Source of the DNA: Thermococcus camini | Lineage (GTDB): Archaea > Methanobacteriota_B > Thermococci > Thermococcales > Thermococcaceae | Length of the DNA stretch: 64,000 nucleotides | Reading direction: 5' to 3' | Assembly (NCBI RefSeq): GCF_904067545.1 | Contig: NZ_LR881183.1 | Coordinates: 500,277-564,276 of the forward strand | Shown: one piece after another, positions 42,486-51,219 of the stretch | Position numbering within the stretch: the first letter of the stretch is position 1 | Layout: the number at the start of each line of letters is the position of its first letter | The notes under the pieces: generated by a model | Databases searched by the model: none | Seen by the model: only the letters and a program-made list of their open reading frames with translations | What the model was told of the DNA's origin: nothing | Position numbers and translations under genes: made by a program

Positions 42486-42597
42486 ATTCTTTTATCTTTT
42501 ACACACTTTTATCCAGTAAGGTTTTTAGCGCCTTCTACTGAGATGATGCTTTAAGGTGGTAACATGATGTCCGGCAGTCTCGCCGGAGGCGGTTGAG

Positions 42598-43743
42598 ATG
42601 GGAATAAAACTCGATAAGGAGTACACTTTCACCCTGTGGGACGGAAAGGTCATAGTCAGGCCGAAGCTCGATATGAAGTATCTCTACATAGAGACTACAA
42701 GCCGATGCAATCTGAAGTGCGAGATGTGCTTCAAGCAGTACTGGGAGGACAGCGAGGGTGACATGGACTGGGAGCTTTTTATCAAGATACTCGACGATGC
42801 CGAGGAGTTTCCTGAGCTTAGAATGATATACTTCGGTGGAATCGGTGAACCCTCGGTTCATCCGCGTTTCATGGACATGGTGCGTGAGGTCAAGAGGCGC
42901 GGCTTTGCCCTCGGCATGAGCAGCAACGGAACACTCCTTACGGACAGCATGCTTCGGGAATTCGCCGAACTCGGCGTTGAGCTGATATACTTCTCCATGG
43001 ACACCGTCCCAACGGTTCAGAACGCAATAACCCTGGGGCATATCGCGGCTGCTGTTACCGCGGATAAGATAAAAAAGCTCGTGAAATACCGGGCGGAGGC
43101 TGGAACCCACAGGCCTAGCATAGGCGTCGAGGTCGTCCTGACGAAGGAGAACTACAGGGAACTGCCGGATCTTGCGAGGTACCTTAAAGACCTTGGCGTC
43201 GATGCCCTGCTTGTTTCGAACCTTCTTCCAATGACCGAGGAGCAGGTCGATGACATCATATATGACGGGAGCGTTGAGATTGAACCCATAGTGGACGAAC
43301 TCTACAAGGTCGCCCACGAGGGCCTCTATGTGAAGATACCATACTTCGAGCTGAAGACCGAGCGGCAGTGTGATTTCGACGAGAACAACGTGGCCGTTAT
43401 CAGGTGGGATGGGGAGGTTGCCCCCTGCTACCGCTTCCTTCACACCTACTACGAGTACATCTTTGGCAGAAAGAAGAAGGTGAACGCGTACTCTTTTGGA
43501 AACGTCCGCGAGAAGAGCCTCGCCGAGATATGGACCAGCGAAAGATACACATGGTTCCGCTTTACAATGAAGAACTACATGTACCCCTCGTGTACTGACT
43601 GTCCCCTTCAGGACTCCTGTGACTTCGTGAAAACGAGCGACATCGACTGCTGGGGCAACGAGCCGAGCTGTGCCGACTGTCTTTGGGCCAGAAGGATCGT
43701 TCAGTGCCCTATCCCCCAGTACATGTTCGGGAAGTTCTTCTGA
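42598..43743 (+). CDS. cmo: Radical SAM/SPASM tungsten-cofactor oxidoreductase maturase
   Basis: 381 residues. Radical SAM motif TTSRCNLKCEMCF (CxxxCxxC) near residue 40; the C-terminus has a cysteine-rich SPASM-like region (CTDCPLQDSC, CWGNEPSCADC, CPIP) for extra Fe-S clusters. Genes of this type follow tungsten oxidoreductase genes; in P. furiosus it is called the AOR cofactor-modifying protein. The exact reaction is not established. RBS GGAGGCGG. Between aor and this gene (112 bases) there is only a possible ten-codon frame. Confidence 0.9.
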   Translation: MGIKLDKEYTFTLWDGKVIVRPKLDMKYLYIETTSRCNLKCEMCFKQYWEDSEGDMDWELFIKILDDAEEFPELRMIYFGGIGEPSVHPRFMDMVREVKRRGFALGMSSNGTLLTDSMLREFAELGVELIYFSMDTVPTVQNAITLGHIAAAVTADKIKKLVKYRAEAGTHRPSIGVEVVLTKENYRELPDLARYLKDLGVDALLVSNLLPMTEEQVDDIIYDGSVEIEPIVDELYKVAHEGLYVKIPYFELKTERQCDFDENNVAVIRWDGEVAPCYRFLHTYYEYIFGRKKKVNAYSFGNVREKSLAEIWTSERYTWFRFTMKNYMYPSCTDCPLQDSCDFVKTSDIDCWGNEPSCADCLWARRIVQCPIPQYMFGKFF

Positions 43744-43759
43744 GCGTTGAAGTTCACGT

Positions 43760-44692
43760 TCACCGAAAATGCCCGATGACAGACACTCCCCTAAGCTTCC
43801 ACGCGAGAACCGCAAAGGTGACCACGCCTAGGAGGGCCTCACCCCTCACGCCGTTGAGCTCTAGGATTACATCGTAGGGCACGAGCCAGAAGGCCAGGAA
43901 GCCCAGGGCCAGGGCATACTTTCTCCTCTCGTCCAGATGGGAGGGTGTGGAGTAGAAGTGGAGGGTTACCAGAAGTCCGAGGACAGAGGGCACAACGGGG
44001 TGTACTGAGGAATGGGGGAAGGCTGTGAAGATAAAGAACAACGCGAAGGAGACAGTGAAGCCATAGACGAAGGGATGTCTCCTTGGAATGCCGCGCTTGA
44101 AGAGAGTCTCCCTTTTTACCTTCCTTGCAAGGATCAGCAGGAGCACCGTGAGGAGAATGGTGAGGGAATACTGAACTGCCGGCGGGCGGTACTGGGCCAG
44201 GAACGCTGAGAACACCGCAGCGGAGGCTCCGAAAGAGAGTGCCGCCACGGTTATCCCCCGCGTTCCAAGGAGTGTTTCATTGGAGAACTCTGGATAGAGG
44301 GCATCGACAACCATTATCGGCATCGCTATGCTCATCAGGGAGTGAAACATCGTCAGCCACACCGCCCAGACTGCGTTAACTCCCCATACCCTCCCATAAA
44401 CGCTGAAAACGTCCAGGTCTGGCCATTTCGGATTGAACCACGACTTTATGACGAGCCCCTCCTCCACGATTCCATAGACAAAGCCGAGGAGCATGAGCCT
44501 AACGTAGTTCCTCCCCCACCTGATCCAGGCCTCGCGGACGAGGAGAACGCCAGCACCGTAGTAGGCCCACAGAAACGGAAACGAGAGGGGATTCGTGAGG
44601 ACTTCTAGGGGTGGGGTAGAACCGCTCAGCACCTCTGCGAAGAAGGGCGAGATTAGCGAGAGGACTAAAGCGACCCTGGTTTTGGGGTTCAT
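43760..44692 (-). CDS. Polytopic membrane protein of unknown function
   Basis: 310 residues from the ATG at 44692; an in-frame start at 44761 would lie upstream of the predicted promoter. About nine hydrophobic segments. A conserved-looking pair of glutamates (YGIVEEGLVIKSWF) within a membrane region recalls CPBP-type intramembrane proteins but is not enough for assignment. Divergent from the TauE/SafE gene and sharing its promoter region, so it may respond to the same regulator. Confidence 0.75.
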   Translation of the reverse strand: MNPKTRVALVLSLISPFFAEVLSGSTPPLEVLTNPLSFPFLWAYYGAGVLLVREAWIRWGRNYVRLMLLGFVYGIVEEGLVIKSWFNPKWPDLDVFSVYGRVWGVNAVWAVWLTMFHSLMSIAMPIMVVDALYPEFSNETLLGTRGITVAALSFGASAAVFSAFLAQYRPPAVQYSLTILLTVLLLILARKVKRETLFKRGIPRRHPFVYGFTVSFALFFIFTAFPHSSVHPVVPSVLGLLVTLHFYSTPSHLDERRKYALALGFLAFWLVPYDVILELNGVRGEALLGVVTFAVLAWKLRGVSVIGHFR

Positions 44693-44743
44693 GTATTGAA
44701 CTCGACTCTCCTGTTTAACACCTTTTTGGATGAGAAAATTTTT

Positions 44744-44763
44744 AAATGAGGTTCTTCTCATTT
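44744..44763. promoter_or_regulatory. Palindromic operator AAATGA-N8-TCATTT at TauE/SafE promoter
   Basis: AAATGA-GGTTCTTC-TCATTT overlaps the 3' end of the TATA-like TTTTTAAA and covers the expected start of transcription. The same promoter-operator arrangement occurs in front of the TDT transporter at 46527-46546. Position suggests repression. It also overlaps the promoter of the divergent membrane protein. Confidence 0.65.
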
Positions 44764-44780
44764 TGTTTGGGTGACCTAAA

Positions 44781-45521
44781 ACGAACTACCCTGAACTCGC
44801 ACTGATTGCCTTTATCCTCAGTATCGTCTTCTCGATAGGGGGTGTTGGTTCTGCAATAGCCATAGTCCCGGTCATGGGCTGGCTTGGGGTTCCTCTCATG
44901 ACCGCGAAACCAACCGGTCTGTTCATCAACACACTCTCAATGCTCTCCGCAACGCTGAAGAACATCAGACATGGCAAGCTCGACGTTCGATTCGGCCTGC
45001 CAATCCTCATCATGGCCACGGCTATGTCTCCGATTGGTGCATACTCCGGGAAGTTCATACCTCATCGCATTGTCCTTGTCGTTTTCGTGCTCTTCCTGCT
45101 TTACTCGGGCACGATGATGCTCTTTTTCCGGCCCAGAAAGCGGAGGGGAGGGGGAAACCACGTCATTGAAGGCTCGCTCATCGGTGGAATAGCAGGCTTT
45201 CTGGGTGGACTCCTCGGTGTTGGGGGAGGCGGAATAATCAGTCCCGCATTGATACTTCTCGGCTACGAGCCAAAGAAAGTTGCCTCGACAACGGCTTTAA
45301 TCGTCTTCTTTTCCTCCCTCAGCGGTTTCTTAACATACTGGGGTATGGGAACTTTGGACTTAAAACTGCTCCTCTGGGTCTCCGTTCCTGCAATAGTCGG
45401 GGGCTGGCTTGGAACGCACCTGATGCACTTTAAGATGAGCTCCGACCAGGTGAAAAAGATGATAGGGGTCATAATGTACCTCATAGCCCTTAAGACGCTT
45501 CTCGTTGCTCTGAACCTCTGA
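44781..45521 (+). CDS. TauE/SafE-family exporter with apparent ACG start
   Basis: 246 residues if translation starts at ACG 44781. Eight membrane segments and the two family repeats (GGVGSAIAIVPVMGWLGVP and GGLLGVGGGGIISPALILLGYEP). The family exports sulfite, sulfoacetate and related anions. The first membrane helix (NYPELALIAFILSIVFSIGG) is open in frame from 44784 but has no ATG, GTG or TTG; the first such codon is ATG 44874, which would remove that helix. ACG 44781 has the RBS GGGTGACC at good spacing. Either a rare ACG start is used or an ATG has mutated. Confidence 0.75.
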   Translation, partial: TNYPELALIAFILSIVFSIGGVGSAIAIVPVMGWLGVPLMTAKPTGLFINTLSMLSATLKNIRHGKLDVRFGLPILIMATAMSPIGAYSGKFIPHRIVLVVFVLFLLYSGTMMLFFRPRKRRGGGNHVIEGSLIGGIAGFLGGLLGVGGGGIISPALILLGYEPKKVASTTALIVFFSSLSGFLTYWGMGTLDLKLLLWVSVPAIVGGWLGTHLMHFKMSSDQVKKMIGVIMYLIALKTLLVALNL

Positions 45522-46512
45522 AGGCGAAGTTTCTGAGCGTAAGACCTCCAGTGACCAGCCATATCGCCAGGAGGAGCCAGTAGAGGACGAATCCAAAGTC
45601 TGTGATGGCGTTTATCCCGAAGGTTGTCCCTACGTTGAAGGTCGCGCTGACGTAGGCTCCAAGCGGGAATATGAAGGCCCACCAGGCGAGGCTGTAGGGG
45701 AGGTTGAGCTTCCTGAGGTAGTGGAGCGTCATCAGAATCGCCATGAGAAGCCACCATATTCCAAAACCCCAGAGGAGCAGTCCAAAGACTAAGAAAGGCT
45801 CCTTTACCGTTACGAAGTCGCTCGCCTTTATTAGCGCGTAGAGGGTTGAAGTTCCGGCTCCGATGGGTCCGAGGTTTATCCATACTGCGGGCGCCATACC
45901 GCATGGCAGGGGTTCGTGGGCTATGAACCTGTGCATGACTATCGCAAAGAGCGCCAGGTAGAGAAAGAAGCCGGAGCCCCAGGCAAAGTAGTTTATCGCA
46001 TATGTGGCCTCCCTGGCGGCTCCAGCGAGTGTTGAGGCTATCACCGAGCCGCTGAGTGGAATCACTATCAATCCGACCGGGGGAATAAACCACGCGGGGG
46101 TCACGGTTCTGATGTCTATTTCCCCCTCGATAAACATCAGGTATGGAATCAGCAGGGCAAAGAACACCGTGAGAACTGTTCCTGTGGCCCAGAATACCAC
46201 TGCAACGAATTCCCTCCGGAGGATGAAAAGGTAGTCCGCTGAGAGGACGAGCATTGCCACCGCTATTGTGCCGTAGAAGTGGCATATGACGGGATGCCTC
46301 AAGTCACCGAGGGCGTCTTCTCTATATCTTAGCCACCTCAGAACCCAGGGCACCAGCAGGACGAAGAACAGAACGGTGTTGATGTAAGTCAGAAGCTCTG
46401 CGAATTTTCCGAGGGGTGGGAGTTTCCCCGAGTATGCCTCGCTCACGAGCGCTAGAGCACCGGTTCCCATAACGCTCGCGAACCAGCTCGGTGCGAAGTC
46501 TTTGATTCCCAT
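45490..46512 (-). CDS. TDT-family (TehA/SLAC1-like) transporter
   Basis: 340 residues with ten hydrophobic segments. FAPSWFASVMGTGALAL at the N-terminus and TPAWFIPPVGLIVIPLSG are typical of the tellurite-resistance/dicarboxylate transporter family, which includes sulfite exporters and anion channels. Its 3' end overlaps the convergent TauE/SafE gene by 32 bases. RBS GGTGGTCG. The promoter carries the same palindrome as TauE/SafE, so both probably export a related anion; sulfite is a plausible guess. Confidence 0.9.
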   Translation of the reverse strand: MGIKDFAPSWFASVMGTGALALVSEAYSGKLPPLGKFAELLTYINTVLFFVLLVPWVLRWLRYREDALGDLRHPVICHFYGTIAVAMLVLSADYLFILRREFVAVVFWATGTVLTVFFALLIPYLMFIEGEIDIRTVTPAWFIPPVGLIVIPLSGSVIASTLAGAAREATYAINYFAWGSGFFLYLALFAIVMHRFIAHEPLPCGMAPAVWINLGPIGAGTSTLYALIKASDFVTVKEPFLVFGLLLWGFGIWWLLMAILMTLHYLRKLNLPYSLAWWAFIFPLGAYVSATFNVGTTFGINAITDFGFVLYWLLLAIWLVTGGLTLRNFAFRGSEQREAS

Positions 46513-46526
46513 ACGACCACCAAATT

Positions 46527-46546
46527 AAATGAAAAAAATTTCATTT
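46527..46546. promoter_or_regulatory. Palindromic operator AAATGA-N8-TCATTT at TDT promoter
   Basis: On the minus strand GTTTTTAAATGA-N8-TCATTT places the palindrome across the end of the TATA box, as at 44744-44763. Here the arms extend to ten bases (TTAAATGAAA/TTTCATTTAA, 46525-46548). Confidence 0.65.
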
Positions 46547-46556
46547 AAAAACTTTT

Positions 46557-46928
46557 TCACTGGTGCTTCGTCGCCTCTATCCTCTCCCTCCAGTGGGGGT
46601 CGACCTCAAGAACCTGGTGTATGAAGGCCTCAACGACGTCTTTAACCCTCCCGTAGGCCCCGGTGACGACGGTTATTCCAAGGCCCTCGAAGTATGCCAT
46701 GGCCTTTCCCCCCATCCCGTAGGCAAGCACAACTTCCCCACCGTGCTCCTTCACGAAGTTTGGGATGTCACCTGGGCCGTGCTCTTCGAAGGGAACCTCG
46801 ACGACCTCGAAACCTTTGATGGTGGCATCATCGACCTCAACGAACGCGAAATATTTTGCCCTGCCAAAGTGCTCACAGACCTCGCTCTCCAGCCCTCTAT
46901 CATCCTTAAGGGGGACCGCGATTCTCAT
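46557..46928 (-). CDS. NifX/NafY-like dinitrogenase cofactor domain protein
   Basis: 123 residues. MRIAVPLKDDRGLESEVCEHFGRAKYFAFVEVDD and the later VVLAYGMGGKAMAYFEGLGI fit the NifX/NifB-C family (PF02579). In non-nitrogen-fixing archaea such proteins probably bind metal or Fe-S fragments. Cys19 and His21 in the EVCEHFG segment are candidates for ligands. RBS GGTGG. Preceded by a TATA box (CTTTATATTTG) and a palindrome. Confidence 0.88.
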   Translation of the reverse strand: MRIAVPLKDDRGLESEVCEHFGRAKYFAFVEVDDATIKGFEVVEVPFEEHGPGDIPNFVKEHGGEVVLAYGMGGKAMAYFEGLGITVVTGAYGRVKDVVEAFIHQVLEVDPHWRERIEATKHQ

Positions 46929-46969
46929 GGAACCACCAATACTATGAAAAAATCTTCAAATATAAAGTT

Positions 46970-46983
46970 TGTGCATATGCACA
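46970..46983. promoter_or_regulatory. 14-base palindrome upstream of NifX-like gene
   Basis: TGTGCATATGCACA is a perfect palindrome directly upstream of the TATA box of the minus-strand gene. That position fits activator binding. The regulator is unknown. Confidence 0.5.
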
Positions 46984-47013
46984 CACCTGTCCTGAGAGAA
47001 GATAAAAGGGGAA

Positions 47014-47973
47014 TCAGAGCTCCGCCTCACCGAGGAACTCCAGGAGGTCAAGCAGGCGCTGGTCCTTGACCTTTTCCAGGGCTTTGCTTGCTTCCTCTCC
47101 CTCTATTTTGCCGTCCTTGTAGAGGGCTATCGCCTTCACGGCCTCGAAGAAGTCCGCCAGCTCCGGCATTGCTTTGGCGAACATATCCATGTGCAGGTAA
47201 ACCGTCTCGAAGTCGTCCTCAAGGAACAGCTGCCAGAGGACGTCCATCAGCGAACCGAAGGCGATATCCTCGTAGTCGCTTCCTCTGGCATGAATCAGTG
47301 CGTAGAGGCACTCCTGCAAAGCGGCATCGTAGTTCTCGTCCTCCTCAAATATCTCCTCGAAGCTGAGGTGTATCTCAACGAGGAGGTCGCTCTTGTCTAA
47401 GACCCTTGGTAGAAGACCGGCGAGCATTGCCTTTGCCTCGTAGGTTTCCCCGGATTCGAAGAGAACGTACGCCTTGTGGATGGCTATCCTCAGAACCTCG
47501 TCCTCGTTTTCGAGCTCGCGGTATATCTCCTCCGCCTTTTCCATGAGCCCTATGGCCTTCTCGTACTCCTGGAGTTCCTCGTGGATGAGTGCCATGGCGT
47601 AGTAGATTTTCGCTATGTTCTCCCTGTTCCCCTTCTCGGTCTCCTCTTCAAGCAGTGCCCTGTAAAGGTCGAGGCCCTTTTCAAGCTCCCCTATCAGGTA
47701 ATAGAGGTCGGCAAGCTCGAACTTTACCTCAAAGGTGTCCTTCTCCTCGGCCATCTTTTCAAACTCGCTCAGCTTGTCTATGCCCAGAAGCTCGTGGAAG
47801 TAGTAAACGGTGAGCTTGTACAGTTCGAAATCTCCACACTCCAGGGCGAGCTTTTCGGCCTTTTCGAGGACTTCCTTAAGCTCCTCGTCGCCCAGCTCGT
47901 CAACCCTGTGGTACAGAAGGGTTGCAACCTTTTTGCAGTCCTTTTCCTCGATTGCCTTCAGAATCTCCTCCAT
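47014..47973 (-). CDS. TPR-repeat protein
   Basis: 319 residues, all helical and strongly acidic. At least five tetratricopeptide-like repeats can be seen, for example FELADLYYLIGELEKGLDLYRALLEEE and AKIYYAMALIHEELQEYEKAIGLMEKAEEIYRE. TPR proteins scaffold protein complexes; no partner is evident. The ATG follows GAGGTG. Stands alone between the NifX-like gene and the surface protein. Confidence 0.88.
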   Translation of the reverse strand: MEEILKAIEEKDCKKVATLLYHRVDELGDEELKEVLEKAEKLALECGDFELYKLTVYYFHELLGIDKLSEFEKMAEEKDTFEVKFELADLYYLIGELEKGLDLYRALLEEETEKGNRENIAKIYYAMALIHEELQEYEKAIGLMEKAEEIYRELENEDEVLRIAIHKAYVLFESGETYEAKAMLAGLLPRVLDKSDLLVEIHLSFEEIFEEDENYDAALQECLYALIHARGSDYEDIAFGSLMDVLWQLFLEDDFETVYLHMDMFAKAMPELADFFEAVKAIALYKDGKIEGEEASKALEKVKDQRLLDLLEFLGEAEL

Positions 47974-48042
47974 CTCAGAACACCTCAGAATAATTAGCCG
48001 TCAGGAGGTATTTAACGCTTTGGTCAAAATTAAATGGAGGAG

Positions 48043-51000
48043 TCAGCGCCTCCTCCAGAGGGCAACCAGGATCGCCAGAACCGCCATCAGTCCCGGGCCG
48101 CAGGTACCACCTGGGCTGGTTGGAGATGGACTCGCACTGGAGGAACTGGGTTCTGGGGAACCGGCAGTTCCGCCAGGAGTGCTTGAGGTGGTTTTTGAAG
48201 TCGTTTCTGACGGGGTTGGAGTTGGGGACTCGGTTGAAGTCGTTTCCGTCGTTGTTGAGATTTCTGGAGGCTTTACGGTTATGGTGATCTTCTTGACGTC
48301 CTCCCCTCCTGCGTCGTCCGTTACCGTCAGCGTTACAGTGTAGTTGCCGGCCTTCTCGAAGGCGTGAACAGGCTCGGCCTTGCTTGAGGTGCTTCCGTCT
48401 CCAAAGTCCCAGCTCCAGCTCACCACTTCCCCATCCCTGTCGTGGGACTTGTCTGCAAAGCTTACCTCCTCCCCGGCCTTCGGCTCCTTCGGTAGGAATG
48501 TGAAGTCCGCGGTGGGCAGGTAGTTCCTTGGTTCAACGGTTATCTCCTTGAAGTAGGCATTCTTAAGGCCGCTCTCATCCTCGACCGTCAGCAGGACGGT
48601 GTATTTGCCCGGCTGAGAATAGGTATGCCTGGGGTTCCTCTCGGTCGAGGTGCTTCCGTCTCCGAAGTTCCAGTTCCAGCCTGCAACTTTTCCATCGGGG
48701 TCGGTAGAGCTGTCTATGAATCTTACCTCTTCACCGACCTTCAGCTCCGCGGGGGAGTAGCTGAAGAGTGCCGTGGGTTCTTTGTTCTGCTGGACGTTGA
48801 TGGTTGCGCTGCACGTCGAGTTCTTGCCCCATGAGTCGTAGACCGTGAGGAGTGCGTTGTAAACTCCTTCTCTGTCGTAGACGTGGTCCAGTTCACTCCC
48901 GTTGCCCTCAACGCTGAAGCCGTCCCCGAAATCGAGCTCCCAGCGCATGGTGTCGTTGTCGGGATCGTTCAGGTGGAGCTGGAAGTTCGCCTTTAGTGGT
49001 CTCTTCCCGGCTGTGGGAGTTACCTCCATGGTGCACTCGGGGGGATTGTCCATTGCCAGGAGGACGTTGTAGTTGAAGTGGAGGAACCCAAAGTTAAACA
49101 CTATCGGGCTGTTTTCACGGTTCTTGTAGTAGTCTCCCTTGCTCGGCACGTAGAAGTCGAGAACTAAATGCCCGTCCTCGCTGTCCGTGTAGATAACGCC
49201 GGTGGCGTTGTACCACTTGTCCCCCTCATCTATCCTGCCTTCATACGCGACCAGGATGCTCGTTTCGTCGGAGAAGGTCACTTCGTGGGTGCTGACCCTC
49301 TCATATCCGTAGTTCCCCTCCATACTGCCCTCGACGGTCGTGATCCCCGAGACGCCTCCGCCTCCCTTGGCGCTCAGGGAGACACCGACGGTGAAGGTGT
49401 TCTTGCTCTTCTTCCAGTTCAGCTGCTTCGTGTACTGCTCGTAGGAGCTTCCAACCTTTCCAGCTTCGATTGTGAAAACTCCGAGGACGTTCCCGACCTC
49501 ATAGTTCTTCAGCTCGGTTATCTTCGTGGGGTATGTGTTGATGTCCCCTATTTCGTGCAGCTGGGAGTCGTAGTTCACGAAGTGGACGTTGGGCGGCCCC
49601 TTGGGGATGCTGACGAGGATGTACTGCTGCTCGCCGTTGATGATGGCAAGCTCGGGAGGGCTTATTATCGGGAATTCGTAGATGTCGTAGTCAGTGCTCA
49701 CGTAGAGCGCTCCATCGGCCATGTCCGAGAGCATCTTGTAGGTTATCGCAGTCTCATAGGACTTCCCGGTTTCCCTCTGCATCTTGAAGCCAAGGGAGGT
49801 TTTTAGGGAAAACTCACTCCCGCCCCCGAGCTTCATGCTGCCAGTCTTCACGGTGAGTCCTATCGTCATCTTGACGTCGTGGGTGGCCTTGACCGATGCC
49901 ACCTGCTTCTCTCCCTTCTTGTTCTTGTACTCCGCGTAGAAAACCCCGGTATCGTTTATCACATCAAAGTCCACCGGCGGTGCGTTGATGACCGCTATCA
50001 CCTCGTCAACGACGCTCATAGTTGCTTTGTTTGGCGGTCCGACGATTATGGAATCGCCGTTCACATCTCCAACCGCCAGTCCGGCCCCGTAGGTGAACTC
50101 CGTCTTCAGGCCCTTCGGTCCGTTGAGCAGTTCTCCCCCCATGTTGTAGGCCTTGACGTATCCATCTTGCGATGCCCAGAGTATCTCATCAACGCCGTCG
50201 GTGTTGACGTCGCCAACCGCTATCCTGTCTCCCTTCTTGAAGGGGACCGTGAACTTGGCTATCTCCGAAGCTTTGTACTGACCGCCGTTCTTGCCCAGGG
50301 AGAAAACGTGTATCCCTACCGTCGGGGTGTCCCGGCTCGCTATGACTATCTCGTCCAGTCCGTCGAGGTTCACATCGCCGGTTGCGAGTTCGTCCCTGTC
50401 CTTGAGGTTGAAGTAGTCCTCGGTTGAGAAGCTCCCCATGACGTTGCCGCTTGTGTCGTATATCCTCACGGTATCCTCGTCGTAGTCGGCATGGACTATC
50501 TCCGCTTTCCCGTCGCCGTCAAAATCGCCGGCCCCTATCGAATCGCCTATCTCAAAATCATCCACCTTGAACTTGCCCAGGACGTTGAAGTTCCCGTCAA
50601 AGACCTTTATCCAGTTGTTCCTGTCGGCGAAGATTATCTCCTCCTTTCCGTCCCCGTCAACGTCGCCGCATGCCAGATCGTCCCCTTCCTCAAAGTTCAC
50701 GTCGTGCTTCCCAAGCTCATCGCCGGTCATGGTGTAGATGTATATCTTATCGGTGCTCCTGTCTCCCTGGATTATCTCCGCCTTTCCGTCGCCGTTGACA
50801 TCGCACGAGACGAGCTCGTCCCACTTTTCATAGCCGGTGTGGAACTGGACGACGTAGCCACCGGTCTCGTTTTCATAGCCCCAGATGTAGTCTCCCCTGT
50901 CGCCTATGATGATCTCTTCGTTCGCTATCACCATTCCCCCGGAACCATAGAGAAGGTCGGCCTCTCCAGCCTTCACTGAATGGGAGGGCACGGCAAGTAG

Positions 51001-51048
51001 GGAGATGATAAGAAATAACCAAACCAGAAGGGCAGTTCCTTTTTTCAT
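48043..51048 (-). CDS. CGP-CTERM surface protein with FG-GAP and PKD repeats
   Basis: 1001 residues. Signal peptide about 1-27. Residues about 50-345 hold six or seven FG-GAP/VCBS-like repeats (DVNGDGKAEII, DVDGDGKEEII, DFDGDGKAEIV and others) with calcium-binding DxDGD motifs. Residues about 350-650 are beta-rich with alternating small residues (VGVSLSAKGGGGVSGI). Three PKD domains follow (for example WDFGDGSTSSKAEPVHAFEKAG), then a Thr/Ser/Pro-rich linker. The C-terminus GTCGPGLMAVLAILVALWRRR-like tail is a CGP-CTERM sorting signal. Function could be adhesion, substrate binding or attack on other cells. Confidence 0.9.
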   Translation of the reverse strand: MKKGTALLVWLFLIISLLAVPSHSVKAGEADLLYGSGGMVIANEEIIIGDRGDYIWGYENETGGYVVQFHTGYEKWDELVSCDVNGDGKAEIIQGDRSTDKIYIYTMTGDELGKHDVNFEEGDDLACGDVDGDGKEEIIFADRNNWIKVFDGNFNVLGKFKVDDFEIGDSIGAGDFDGDGKAEIVHADYDEDTVRIYDTSGNVMGSFSTEDYFNLKDRDELATGDVNLDGLDEIVIASRDTPTVGIHVFSLGKNGGQYKASEIAKFTVPFKKGDRIAVGDVNTDGVDEILWASQDGYVKAYNMGGELLNGPKGLKTEFTYGAGLAVGDVNGDSIIVGPPNKATMSVVDEVIAVINAPPVDFDVINDTGVFYAEYKNKKGEKQVASVKATHDVKMTIGLTVKTGSMKLGGGSEFSLKTSLGFKMQRETGKSYETAITYKMLSDMADGALYVSTDYDIYEFPIISPPELAIINGEQQYILVSIPKGPPNVHFVNYDSQLHEIGDINTYPTKITELKNYEVGNVLGVFTIEAGKVGSSYEQYTKQLNWKKSKNTFTVGVSLSAKGGGGVSGITTVEGSMEGNYGYERVSTHEVTFSDETSILVAYEGRIDEGDKWYNATGVIYTDSEDGHLVLDFYVPSKGDYYKNRENSPIVFNFGFLHFNYNVLLAMDNPPECTMEVTPTAGKRPLKANFQLHLNDPDNDTMRWELDFGDGFSVEGNGSELDHVYDREGVYNALLTVYDSWGKNSTCSATINVQQNKEPTALFSYSPAELKVGEEVRFIDSSTDPDGKVAGWNWNFGDGSTSTERNPRHTYSQPGKYTVLLTVEDESGLKNAYFKEITVEPRNYLPTADFTFLPKEPKAGEEVSFADKSHDRDGEVVSWSWDFGDGSTSSKAEPVHAFEKAGNYTVTLTVTDDAGGEDVKKITITVKPPEISTTTETTSTESPTPTPSETTSKTTSSTPGGTAGSPEPSSSSASPSPTSPGGTCGPGLMAVLAILVALWRRR

Positions 51049-51219
51049 AAATTCGCCCCCTTTCGATAGGAGTTTACAAAGACCTGCAAAAGAGCAGACC
51101 TAAGTAAACTCATGATACCATTGGACTTTGAAATATAAAAGGTTTTTCACCCATCGTGTTACGATTATCGGTTATAACTCTTGGGAGAGCTTTTTAAGTC
51201 CCCCTTCCTATGATGTAAC

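Noticed and set aside
42563-42595. Ten-codon frame MMSGSLAGGG before the radical-SAM maturase as a MoaD-like or leader peptide
   Set aside because: It has a ribosome binding site and ends in Gly-Gly, but it is far too short for a MoaD fold, and its bases serve as the ribosome binding site of the next gene.
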